DNA from: Micromonospora_G sp040676775
Lineage (GTDB): Bacteria; Actinomycetota; Actinomycetes; Mycobacteriales; Micromonosporaceae
DNA length: 64,000 nucleotides
NCBI RefSeq assembly: GCF_040676775.1
Contig: NZ_JBFAPP010000005.1
Location: forward strand, 186,001 to 250,000
Direction: 5' to 3'
Part shown: piece by piece, positions 57,220-64,000 of the stretch
Numbering within the stretch: position 1 is the first letter of the stretch
Layout: every line of letters begins with the position of its first letter
Position numbers and translations under genes: made by a program
The notes under the pieces: generated by a model
What the model saw: the letters and a program-made list of their open reading frames with translations, nothing else
Database searches by the model: none
Told to the model about the DNA's origin: nothing

Positions 57220-58308
57220 GTGTACGGCAATGACTTCCCCGATGCGTCCGACGAGCCGACCGGCGGCCTGATCGACCAGGTTGAGGCGGCCGAGGCGGCA
57301 CTGCGTGCCGCGGCCCTCCAGGTGCGCCCCGGGGCCGCCGTAGACCTGGCCGGGGCCAGTGAAAGTGATCTAGGCGACTACTTCACGGCCGTGATCGAGG
57401 CGGACCAGAAGATCGAGCCGCGCGACTGGATGCCCGATTCCTACCGGAAGACCCTGATCCGGCAGATCGCCCAGCACGCCCACTCCGAGATCATCGGGAT
57501 GCAGCCGGAGGGCAACTGGATCAGCCGGGCGCCCTCACTCAAGCGCAAGGCGATCCTGCTGGCCAAGGTGCAGGACGAGGCCGGACACGGCCTCTACCTC
57601 TACGCCGCCGCCGAAACGCTCGGGATCAGCCGCGACGAACTGGTCGACATGCTGCTCGAAGGCCGGCAGAAATACAGCTCGATCTTCAACTACCCCACGC
57701 TCACCTGGGCCGACGTCGGTGCCATCGGCTGGCTGGTGGACGGCGCCGCGATCGTCAACCAGGTGCCCCTGTGTCGCTGCTCGTACGGCCCGTACGCCCG
57801 CGCCATGATCAGGGTCTGCAAGGAGGAGTCGTTCCACCAGCGGCAGGGCTACGAGATCCTGCACACCCTGGCCCACGGCACCCCGGACCAGCAGGCCATG
57901 GCGCAGGACGCGATCGACCGCTGGTGGTACCCGTCGCTGGCGATGTTCGGCCCACCGGATACTGACTCGACCCACTCCGCCCAGTCCATGGCGTGGAAGA
58001 TCAAGCGTTTCTCCAACGACGAGCTGCGCCAGCGCTTCGTCGACATGTGCGTACAGCAGGCCGCCATCCTCGGCCTGCGGCTGCCCGACCCCGACCTGCG
58101 GTGGAACGAGCAGCGCCAGGCGCACGACTACACCCAGCCGGACTACGCGGAGCTGATGCGAGTGATCAAGGGCGACGGGCCGTGCAACCGCCAGCGGATC
58201 GACCACCGCCGCAAGGCGCACAACGACGGTGCCTGGGTACGCGAGGCCGCCACCGCGTACGCCGCCAAGCGCACCGCCGCCGCCCGCACCCTGGAGCCGG
58301 CCCAGTGA
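57220..58308 (+). CDS. paaA: Phenylacetyl-CoA 1,2-epoxidase catalytic subunit PaaA
   Basis: This 362-aa diiron protein is the catalytic subunit of the PaaABCE complex that epoxidises phenylacetyl-CoA. It shows the helical ferritin-like ligands: EADQKIEPRDW, KVQDEAGHGLYLY (DExxH) and EESFHQRQGYE (ExxxH). An extra Ala-rich N-terminus of about 35 residues precedes the usual core. The GTG lacks a ribosome site and may be leaderless. Its stop overlaps the paaB start (GTGA). Confidence 0.95.
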   Translation: MYGNDFPDASDEPTGGLIDQVEAAEAALRAAALQVRPGAAVDLAGASESDLGDYFTAVIEADQKIEPRDWMPDSYRKTLIRQIAQHAHSEIIGMQPEGNWISRAPSLKRKAILLAKVQDEAGHGLYLYAAAETLGISRDELVDMLLEGRQKYSSIFNYPTLTWADVGAIGWLVDGAAIVNQVPLCRCSYGPYARAMIRVCKEESFHQRQGYEILHTLAHGTPDQQAMAQDAIDRWWYPSLAMFGPPDTDSTHSAQSMAWKIKRFSNDELRQRFVDMCVQQAAILGLRLPDPDLRWNEQRQAHDYTQPDYAELMRVIKGDGPCNRQRIDHRRKAHNDGAWVREAATAYAAKRTAAARTLEPAQ

Positions 58309-58589
58309 CCGAACAGTCGCCACTGTGGGAGGTGTTCGTACGCGCCCGTCGCGGGTTGTCGCACACCCACGTCGGCAGCCTGCACGCGCCCGACGCCGAG
58401 ATGGCCCTGCGCAACGCCCGGGACCTCTACACCCGGCGGCAGGAGGGCGTCTCCATCTGGGTGGTGCCGGCGAGCGCGATCACCGCGTCCAGCCCGGACG
58501 AGAAGGACGCCTTCTTCGACCCGGCGGCGGACAAGATCTACCGTCACCCGACCTTCTACGAGGTGCCGGACGGGGTGGCCCACCTGTGA
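58305..58589 (+). CDS. paaB: Phenylacetyl-CoA epoxidase subunit PaaB
   Basis: This 94-aa protein is the small structural subunit of the epoxidase, with the family stretch WEVFVRARRGLSHTHVGSLHAPDAEMALRNARDLYTRR and PFFDPA-like FFDPAADKIYRHPTFYEVP. It bridges PaaAC heterodimers in the complex. It overlaps paaA and paaC by 4 nt each. Confidence 0.95.
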   Translation: MTEQSPLWEVFVRARRGLSHTHVGSLHAPDAEMALRNARDLYTRRQEGVSIWVVPASAITASSPDEKDAFFDPAADKIYRHPTFYEVPDGVAHL

Positions 58590-59311
58590 CCGCCTCCGTG
58601 GAACACCTGCTCGGGCTCGGTGACGACGCCCTCGTGGCCGCCCAGCGGCTCGGCGAGTGGGCCGCCGCCGCACCGGAGATGGAAGAGGACGTCGCGCTGG
58701 CCAACATCGCGCTCGACCAGCTCGGTGCCGCCCGCCTCCTGCTGTCGTACGCGGGGGAGCTGGAGGGTGCCGGCCGGGACGAGGACACGTTGGCGTACCT
58801 GCGCGACGACCGGCAGTACCGCAACTGCCTGCTGGTCGAGCTGCCCAACGGCGACTTCGGCGTGACCATGGCGAAGCTGCTCTTCCTCTCCGCGTACCAG
58901 CTTCCGCTCTACACCGCGCTCGCCGGGTGCGCCGACGAACGGTTGGCCGCGATCGCGGACAAGGCCCGCAAGGAGTCGGCGTACCACCTCGACCACAGTT
59001 CACTGTGGACGGTGCGGCTCGGTGACGGCACCGAGGAGTCGCACCGGCGGATGCAGGCGGCGGTGGACCAGATCTGGCCGTACACGCACGAGCTGTTCGC
59101 GGCCGACCAGGACGCGCCCGTCGACCCGGCCACCCTGCGCCCGGCGTTCCTGTCCACCGTGGACGCCGTACTGACCGAGGCGACCCTGGTACGCCCCGCC
59201 GACGGCTGGGCGCCGGCCGGTGGCCGGACCGGGGTGCACAGCGAGCACCTGTCCTACCTGCTGGCCGAGATGCAGGTGCTGCACCGCGCCCATCCCGGCG
59301 CGCGTTGGTGA
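58586..59311 (+). CDS. paaC: Phenylacetyl-CoA epoxidase subunit PaaC
   Basis: This 241-aa ferritin-like protein pairs with PaaA but lacks diiron ligands. ALANIALDQLGAARLLLSYAG and KESAYHLDHSSLWTVRLGDGTEESHRRMQ are PaaC hallmarks. It positions substrate and stabilises PaaA. The GTG overlaps paaB and the stop overlaps paaD. Confidence 0.95.
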   Translation: MTASVEHLLGLGDDALVAAQRLGEWAAAAPEMEEDVALANIALDQLGAARLLLSYAGELEGAGRDEDTLAYLRDDRQYRNCLLVELPNGDFGVTMAKLLFLSAYQLPLYTALAGCADERLAAIADKARKESAYHLDHSSLWTVRLGDGTEESHRRMQAAVDQIWPYTHELFAADQDAPVDPATLRPAFLSTVDAVLTEATLVRPADGWAPAGGRTGVHSEHLSYLLAEMQVLHRAHPGARW

Positions 59312-59802
59312 GCCTGCGGCCGATGGTCAGCGCACGGGACGCGGTGGCGGCGGTGGTGGACCCGGAGATCCGGGTGGTCACCATCGACGAGCTGGGCATC
59401 CTGCGTGCCGTCGAGCAGGACCCGGCGACCGGTCGGGTCACCGTCACCATCACCCCGACCTACACCGGCTGCCCGGCGATGGACGTGATCCGCGAGGACA
59501 TCCGGGCCGCGCTGCACGCCGCCGGCTACCCGGACGCCGAGGTGGCGACCGTGTACGCACCCGCGTGGAGCACCGACTGGGTCTCCGACTCCGGCCGGGC
59601 CAAACTGGCCGAGGCCGGCATCGCCCCGCCCGGACCGGCGGACCGGTCGTCCGGCCCGGTGGCACTACGGCTGACCGTACGCTGCCCGCTCTGCGGATCG
59701 GTGGACACCGAGCAGGTCAGCCGGTTCGGCTCCACCGCCTGCAAGGCGCTCTGGCGCTGCCGCGCCTGCCGTGAACCGTTCGATCAGATGAAGGCGTTAT
59801 GA
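59308..59802 (+). CDS. paaD: Phenylacetyl-CoA epoxidase accessory protein PaaD
   Basis: This 164-aa protein combines an N-terminal MIP18/DUF59 domain (VDPEIRVVTIDELGILR, TPTYTGCPAMDVI) with a C-terminal zinc-ribbon (CPLCGS ... CRAC). PaaD is thought to help mature iron-sulfur or diiron centres of the complex. It overlaps both neighbours by 4 nt. Confidence 0.94.
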   Translation: MSLRPMVSARDAVAAVVDPEIRVVTIDELGILRAVEQDPATGRVTVTITPTYTGCPAMDVIREDIRAALHAAGYPDAEVATVYAPAWSTDWVSDSGRAKLAEAGIAPPGPADRSSGPVALRLTVRCPLCGSVDTEQVSRFGSTACKALWRCRACREPFDQMKAL

Positions 59803-60914
59803 GCAGCGTGACGATCACCCGACCGGTACGCCGCCGGCCGGTATTCCACCCGTTGCCGGTGCTCGCGGTGGACCGGCTCACCGACGACGCGGTGGCGGTC
59901 ACCTTCGCCGTACCGGCCGAACTGCGCGACACCTTCGCCTTCCGGGCCGGTCAGCACCTCACCGTGCGTCGTACCGACGAGGCGACCGGTGCGGAGGTGC
60001 GCCGCTCGTACTCGATCTGCTCGACCCCGACGGAGCTGGCCGACCACGGCCGGCTGCGGATCGGCGTCCGGGAGATCCCCGGCGGCGCGTTCTCCGCCTT
60101 CGCCGGCCGGCTGCTGCGAGCCGGCGACACGGTCGAGGTGATGCCTCCGCTGGGCCAGTTCAGCACCGGGCTACGGCCGGACCGGACCCGCCACTACGGC
60201 GCGGTGGTCGCCGGCTCCGGGATCACCCCGGTGCTCGCGCTGGTCGCGACCGCCCTGGCCGTCGAACCGGCCAGCACCTTCACCCTGGTGTACGGCAACC
60301 GCAACGCCCGCAGCGTCATGTTCACCGAGGAACTCGCCGACCTGAAGGACCGCTACCCGGCGAGGCTGCACCTGATCCACGTGCTGTCCCGGGAACCGGG
60401 CGAGTCCGCCCTGCTCTCCGGCCGGGTGGACGCCGACCGGCTGACCCGCCTGCTGGAGCACCTGGTGCCGGCCGAGCGGATCGACGAATGGTTCCTCTGC
60501 GGCCCGTACGGAATGGTCACCGACGCCCGTGCGGTGCTCGCCGCGCGCGGGGTGCCCGGCGACGCCGTACACACGGAGTTGTTCCATGTCGACGAGCCGC
60601 CCGTGGCACCGGTCCGGCCGACCACGACGGACACCGCCGGCACCGACGTCACCATCATGCTCGACGGGCGGGCGTCGTCGTTCCGGATGGGCCGCACCGA
60701 ACGGGTGCTCGACGCGGCGCTCAAGGTACGCGGTGAACTGCCGTACGCGTGCAAGGGCGGGGTCTGCTCGACCTGCCGGGCCAAGGTCGTCACCGGCGAG
60801 GTGACGATGGCCCGCAACTACGCCCTGGAGCCGGACGAGGTCGCCCGCGGCTACGTCCTGACCTGCCAGTCCAGCCCGGTCGGCGACACCCTCGTGGTCG
60901 ATTACGACGCCTGA
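59799..60914 (+). CDS. paaE: Phenylacetyl-CoA epoxidase reductase PaaE
   Basis: This 371-aa reductase has an N-terminal FAD/NAD(P)H ferredoxin-reductase module (RRSYSICSTP, VVAGSGITPVLALVATAL, EWFLCGPYGMV) and a C-terminal plant-type [2Fe-2S] ferredoxin domain with CKGGVCSTCRAKV and LTCQS. It passes electrons from NADPH to PaaA. It ends the operon. A near copy of its last 27 nt recurs at 61990-62016. No other paa genes (K, G, Z, H, F, J) are in the window. Confidence 0.95.
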   Translation: MSSVTITRPVRRRPVFHPLPVLAVDRLTDDAVAVTFAVPAELRDTFAFRAGQHLTVRRTDEATGAEVRRSYSICSTPTELADHGRLRIGVREIPGGAFSAFAGRLLRAGDTVEVMPPLGQFSTGLRPDRTRHYGAVVAGSGITPVLALVATALAVEPASTFTLVYGNRNARSVMFTEELADLKDRYPARLHLIHVLSREPGESALLSGRVDADRLTRLLEHLVPAERIDEWFLCGPYGMVTDARAVLAARGVPGDAVHTELFHVDEPPVAPVRPTTTDTAGTDVTIMLDGRASSFRMGRTERVLDAALKVRGELPYACKGGVCSTCRAKVVTGEVTMARNYALEPDEVARGYVLTCQSSPVGDTLVVDYDA

Positions 60915-61002
60915 CCGCCCGGTCCTCGCCGTTTTTGACACAGCGGCGGGATACCCTGCCGGCGGTGTCTCGAACCGCTCAACCGGAGGAGTCGATGCTG
61001 GG

Positions 61003-61959
61003 ATGACGGCAGTGCGACCGATGCCCACCCAGGACGACGTGCTCGGTTACTTCGACACGCTGTCGAACTGGGGACGGTGGGGCGACGAAGACGAGCTCGG
61101 GACGCTGAACCACATCACCGACGACGTCCGGCTGGCGGCGGCCCGGGCCGTACGCCACGGCAGGAGCGTGTCCTGCGCGTGGGAGGTTGCCGCACCGGGG
61201 GACATGGAGCGGTCGACGACAACGTGCCCGTGCGCCGCCGACATGCCGGGTGCCGAGAACATGCCGGTGGCCGCCTTCCACGCCGACCGGCGCTGGGGCT
61301 TTTCGTCCGAGCGGCTCGGCATCACCTTCCACGGCAACACCCTCACCCACGTCGACTCGCCGTGCCATCTCTACTGGGACGGCAAGATGTACAACGGGCG
61401 GTCGCACTCGTTGGTCGATCCCGAAACGGGATCGGCGTGGGCGGCCGTCACGGCGGCGGCGAACGGGATCGTCACGCGTGGCGTCCTGCTGGACATCGCG
61501 GGGGCCCGCGATGTGCCGTGGTTGGAACCGGGGCAGGGTGTGTTCCCCGACGATCTGGAGGAAGCCGAGCGTCGCCAGGGCGTACGGGTGCGATCCGGCG
61601 ACGCGGTGCTCCTGCGTACCGGCTACGGCCGCGCCCTGCACGAGGGCGGTGCGGCCAGCGGTTTCACGCAGGCCGGCTGGCACGCGGCCTGCCTGCCGTG
61701 GCTGCACGAACGGCAGGTCGCGCTGATCGGCGCGGACACCCCGCAGGACGTCCAGCCGTCGGGGTACGCCGACGTGCTGATGCCGGTCCACGCGGTGAGT
61801 CTCGTCGCGATGGGACTGTGGCTGCTCGACAACTGCGACCTGGAGGCGTGCGCGGCAACGGCTGCCGAACTCGGCCAGTGGGACTTCCAACTAGCGGTCG
61901 CGCCGGTCCGCTTCGCCGGCACGTCCGGCAGCCCGGTCAACCCGATCGCCACCTTCTGA
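61003..61959 (+). CDS. Cyclase-family (kynurenine formamidase-like) metal hydrolase
   Basis: This 318-aa protein contains HGNTLTHVDSPCHLYWDG, a version of the HxGTHxDxPxH zinc signature of the cyclase/kynurenine formamidase superfamily, here with an inserted Leu-Thr around the second Thr. The rest follows family homologues of about 310 residues found near catabolic gene clusters. The ATG at 61003 is 14 bp after GGAGGAG; an ATG at 61021 is an alternative. Its position after paaE suggests a catabolic role, but flanking repeats hint at later insertion. Confidence 0.85.
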   Translation: MTAVRPMPTQDDVLGYFDTLSNWGRWGDEDELGTLNHITDDVRLAAARAVRHGRSVSCAWEVAAPGDMERSTTTCPCAADMPGAENMPVAAFHADRRWGFSSERLGITFHGNTLTHVDSPCHLYWDGKMYNGRSHSLVDPETGSAWAAVTAAANGIVTRGVLLDIAGARDVPWLEPGQGVFPDDLEEAERRQGVRVRSGDAVLLRTGYGRALHEGGAASGFTQAGWHAACLPWLHERQVALIGADTPQDVQPSGYADVLMPVHAVSLVAMGLWLLDNCDLEACAATAAELGQWDFQLAVAPVRFAGTSGSPVNPIATF

Positions 61960-61989
61960 CCGAACACCGCGTCGCCGCTCGCGGCCTAC

Positions 61990-62016
61990 CTCGTGCTCGA
62001 CTACGACGCCTGACCG
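61990..62016 (+). repeat. Duplicate of the paaE 3' end
   Basis: These 27 nt match the last codons and stop of paaE (60891-60917) at 25 positions and in frame would again read LVLDYDA then a stop. They lie 31 bp after the cyclase stop. This direct repeat brackets the cyclase gene. Confidence 0.7.
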
Positions 62017-62105
62017 TCGGACACCTTCCGGCGGCCGGTGGGCGCCCAGCCGAGCATGCGGTCGTAGAGAGCACGGGTGTCCGGCGGCGGGCCGAGCGCC
62101 GGGTG
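62001..62105 (-). pseudogene. Remnant of a gene 3' end (minus strand)
   Basis: On the minus strand this segment reads HPALGPPPDTRALYDRMLGW, then APTGRRKVSDGQAS and a TAG stop. Over 90 percent of its codons end in G or C, as in real genes here, but there is no start or ribosome site and the frame has no domain upstream. It looks like the C-terminal remnant of a lost gene. The parent family is not certain. Confidence 0.4.
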
Positions 62106-62264
62106 ACATCTCCGAATGACGGAGCTTCGGCAGTTCATTCCTCCGCGTGTTACTTGTACCCCGGCGTCACCGTCACGTCACGTAGAGCACGCCGAGAGGC
62201 CCGTCTGTGAGTACGCTCTGCCTGAATGTCCGTCCCTCGAACTGATGATGGAGGCAGCGGAATC

Positions 62265-62456
62265 ATGGAGCTGAACATCGAGCCGCGGTGGCGGAAGTCC
62301 TCCCGCAGCAACGGGCAGGGCGGTAATTGCGTCGAGGTTGCCGACAACCTGCCCGGCCGCGTACTGGTCCGCGACACGAAAAACCGTGACGGCGGCACGC
62401 TGACCTTCGCCCCCGACGCATGGCGGGCCTTCGTCGGCTTGGCGAAGCAGGGCTAA
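62265..62456 (+). CDS. DUF397 domain protein, orphan
   Basis: This 63-aa protein is a DUF397 domain: WRKSSRSNGQGGNCVEVAD and VLVRDTKNRDGGTLTFAPDAWRAFVGLAK. Such proteins are usually encoded beside an Xre-family regulator, acting as its partner. None is adjacent here. I chose the ATG at 62265 with GGAGG ten bases upstream; an ATG at 62226 is possible. Confidence 0.85.
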   Translation: MELNIEPRWRKSSRSNGQGGNCVEVADNLPGRVLVRDTKNRDGGTLTFAPDAWRAFVGLAKQG

Positions 62457-62458
62457 CA

Positions 62459-62510
62459 AACAGACCTCACGCGCGACCCCGACTGAACCAGTGCGGGGGG
62501 CCGTCTGTGT
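62459..62510 (+). terminator. Hairpin after the DUF397 gene
   Basis: ACAGAC/GTCTGT outer and CCCCG/CGGGG inner pairings form an interrupted stem just after the stop. The remainder of the 290-bp gap to the next gene holds only the promoter described below. Confidence 0.5.
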
Positions 62511-62681
62511 TCGGGGCCAGGTCGGCGGCGGTTCGAGTGACCTGCACCGATGACGGAGTTTCGGGCAGCGCCGTCATGACCGGACCAAGAGTTCCCAACC
62601 AAGATGATCTAGGTGGTGGACCTTTATCCCTTGTGGAAGGGTTTGAAAAGCGACCGCTCGTCTAGGACCTCTTATCTCTTC

Positions 62682-62709
62682 TTGATCTTCCGCGCGCTGA
62701 CGGTAGTAT
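62682..62709 (+). promoter_or_regulatory. Predicted promoter of the ALF-repeat protein gene
   Basis: TTGATC and TAGTAT with a 16-bp spacer place a start near 62716. A GGGGAGG ribosome site follows and the ATG is at 62747, a normal 5' leader of about 30 nt. Confidence 0.5.
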
Positions 62710-62746
62710 CTCCGTGTTTTGGTCTGCAACGGGGAGGAAAATCCAC

Positions 62747-63472
62747 ATGCGATGGAAGGTTCCGGCCGGCGTCTTAATGGCGCTGGCCTTTCTAATTCCG
62801 GCATCACCGGCGGTAGCTCAGACCGAGGCGCCCGGGCTGAACGAGGCCTGCCAAACGGTCGAGCGCAAGGTGTACAGGGATATCCGCGAGCTTGTCACCA
62901 TCGACCTGGACACCGCCACCGATCTAGAGGTGCGGGTGTTGACTGCCCATATCCTGGCCGCGGCGAATGCCGACTCGTTGACCGTCCTGCCTCGCGCGAT
63001 ACAGGAGCGGCTGAAGGGAACCCCGGATGATCTCCGCGCGTTCCTCAAGACGGGCATGCAGAATGCCTGGTCAGTCGATCTGCGGATCAATGTGGTCCGG
63101 ACGTTGACGGGCGCCGGTCCCTACGTGGAGGAGGCCACGCAAACGGTGCTCAAGAACGGGACCATCGATGCCTACCTGGCTTACCTGAACGACGGCCTGT
63201 ATGTCGCACGTGCGCAGGACTGCGCGTCTCAGCCCACACCGACACCGACGTCTCAGCCCACACCGGCACCGAGCGCCACGCCCAGCGCCACGACCGTTGC
63301 ACCGACCCCTGCTTCCTCCGCCAGCCTGGGTGCTCCCGGCGGCGAGGGCGGTGGGCTGCCGGTGACCGGTGCCGACGCCGCGACCGTGGCCGGCATTGGC
63401 GGTGCGATTCTGCTCCTCGGCAGCGCGGGCTACCTGATCGGACGCCGACGCCGTTCCCGCTTCGTGGCATAG
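62747..63472 (+). CDS. LPxTG-anchored protein with ALF-type helical repeats
   Basis: This 241-aa protein has a signal peptide (to about residue 25), short helical repeats of the ALF family (for example PDDLRAFLKTGMQNAWSVDLRINVVRTL), a Thr/Pro/Ser stalk and a C-terminal LPVTG with a hydrophobic helix and RRRRSRF tail. It should be sortase-anchored. Two ALF-like repeats occupy about residues 60-150. The ATG has a strong ribosome site. Function unknown. Confidence 0.8.
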   Translation: MRWKVPAGVLMALAFLIPASPAVAQTEAPGLNEACQTVERKVYRDIRELVTIDLDTATDLEVRVLTAHILAAANADSLTVLPRAIQERLKGTPDDLRAFLKTGMQNAWSVDLRINVVRTLTGAGPYVEEATQTVLKNGTIDAYLAYLNDGLYVARAQDCASQPTPTPTSQPTPAPSATPSATTVAPTPASSASLGAPGGEGGGLPVTGADAATVAGIGGAILLLGSAGYLIGRRRRSRFVA

Positions 63473-63482
63473 CTCACTCGAC

Positions 63483-63515
63483 GCGCCCGGCTCGATACTT
63501 CGTCGGGCCGGGCGC
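63483..63515 (+). terminator. Terminator after the ALF-repeat gene
   Basis: GCGCCCGGC/GCCGGGCGC, a perfect 9-bp stem with a 15-nt loop, lies 10 bp after the stop. The rest of 63516-63831 shows no supported gene. Confidence 0.7.
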
Positions 63516-63831
63516 GATCAGTGTTGTGCTTCGCGAGGTTCGTCGCGGCCCGAGGGCGTGTTGCCAGCTTCGGGAGCAAGCCGCGACGCATGTGCGCCGA
63601 CGAGCCGGCGACAATCCCCCCAGCCACCCCCGCCCCAGGTCGAAATCCTCATCCGCTGACAGATCCGCCCGTGGGCCGTGGCGATCTGCTGCCCCCATAG
63701 GGGCAGTGGAACGCCACAGCGCCGTGGGGCTCAAGGCCGGACCAGGGATCCGCTCGCCTGTGCGCGGGCGTCGCGACCGCTTCGGTACGGCGTTCAGGCT
63801 GGTACTTGGAATCCGGCCATGGATCGTGATC

Positions 63832-64000
63832 TCAGGCGGTGAGTTGCCGGAGCAGTTCGGCGGAGTCGTGCAGGGCCGTCATCTGTACGAATCGGCCGTC
63901 GCTGACCTGGTAGATGGCGTACTCGACGATCTCGAACGAGGCGCCCGAAGGAGGGACGCCGAGCCACTCCTTCACTGGAGTGCCGGTGTTGATCACGCGT
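63832..64000 (-). CDS. SnoaL-like/ester cyclase family protein (C-terminal part)
   Basis: The minus strand encodes a 55-residue open C-terminus entering from the right edge: NTGTPVKEWLGVPPSG, then EYAIYQVSDGRFVQMTALHD and SAELLRQLTA before a TGA. The pattern of a conserved E-x-A-x-x-x-x-x-D-G-x-F stretch fits the SnoaL-like/ester cyclase fold, a family of small alpha+beta barrels. It is incomplete, so its reaction cannot be assigned. Confidence 0.65.
   Translation of the reverse strand, partial: RVINTGTPVKEWLGVPPSGASFEIVEYAIYQVSDGRFVQMTALHDSAELLRQLTA

Noticed and set aside
63474..63734. 86-residue minus-strand frame
   Set aside because: It has no ribosome site, no domain and overlaps a terminator; composition fits non-coding high-GC DNA.

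Overview
The window is a high-GC actinomycete chromosome segment. The gene content (bldC, futalosine-pathway menaquinone genes, c-type cytochrome system II, DUF397, DUF4229, many GTG starts and 4-nt stop/start overlaps) fits the family Micromonosporaceae. This is inferred from protein families; no rRNA or marker gene allows a firmer placement. No tRNA, rRNA, CRISPR array, transposase or phage gene was seen.

Layout. (1) 0-4.5 kb: end of a histidine phosphatase gene, then a tightly coupled cytochrome c maturation operon (TlpA/ResA, CcdA, ResB, CcsB). (2) 4.6-9.3 kb: menaquinone genes (UbiD, MqnP, UbiX) with a convergent class I terpene synthase lodged between mqnP and ubiX; mqnE (17 kb) and mqnA (54 kb) belong to the same futalosine pathway. 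(3) 9.3-18.9 kb: bldC, a leaderless Lrp/AsnC regulator, a glycolipid-binding-like protein, a DEAD-box helicase with a repeat tail, a proline-rich membrane protein, an NlpC/P60 hydrolase and an LPxTG-type surface protein. (4) 19-38.8 kb: the most unusual part. A Pst-type phosphate transporter (pstC, pstA, a membrane-tethered pstS, and pstB 11 kb further on) is interleaved with an 866-aa binding-protein-like surface protein, two tandem PstS-like secreted proteins, four secreted proteins sharing one two-cysteine domain, a sortase-fold protein lacking both catalytic His and Cys, a WxL-like protein, a DUF916-like (WxL-interacting) protein and a neocarzinostatin-like membrane protein. Six upstream regions in and beside this block carry an 11-bp direct-repeat motif resembling actinobacterial PHO boxes. 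(5) 38.8-41.1 kb: YbaB-like protein and an EspC/WXG100-like pair. (6) 41.3-54 kb: zinc carboxypeptidase, ABC-2 exporter with its regulator, a small metallopeptidase, an NmrA-type reductase, HelR-like helicase, an AlbA/Schlafen-type regulator-like gene with a perfect operator palindrome, an ArsR-like regulator and an MFS exporter. (7) 54-57 kb: mqnA and two tandem class A beta-lactamase-fold proteins. (8) 57.2-60.9 kb: paaABCDE phenylacetyl-CoA epoxidase operon, then a cyclase-family gene followed by a copy of the paaE 3' end and a gene remnant. (9) 62-64 kb: DUF397, an ALF-repeat LPxTG protein and the end of a SnoaL-like gene.

How the parts work together: the 19-38 kb block looks like a phosphate-responsive envelope module in which an ABC transporter, several candidate phosphate-binding proteins and a WxL/DUF916-type wall-bound surface layer are made together. 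That is an inference from gene order, domains and shared upstream motifs; the individual family assignments are much firmer than the proposed joint function.
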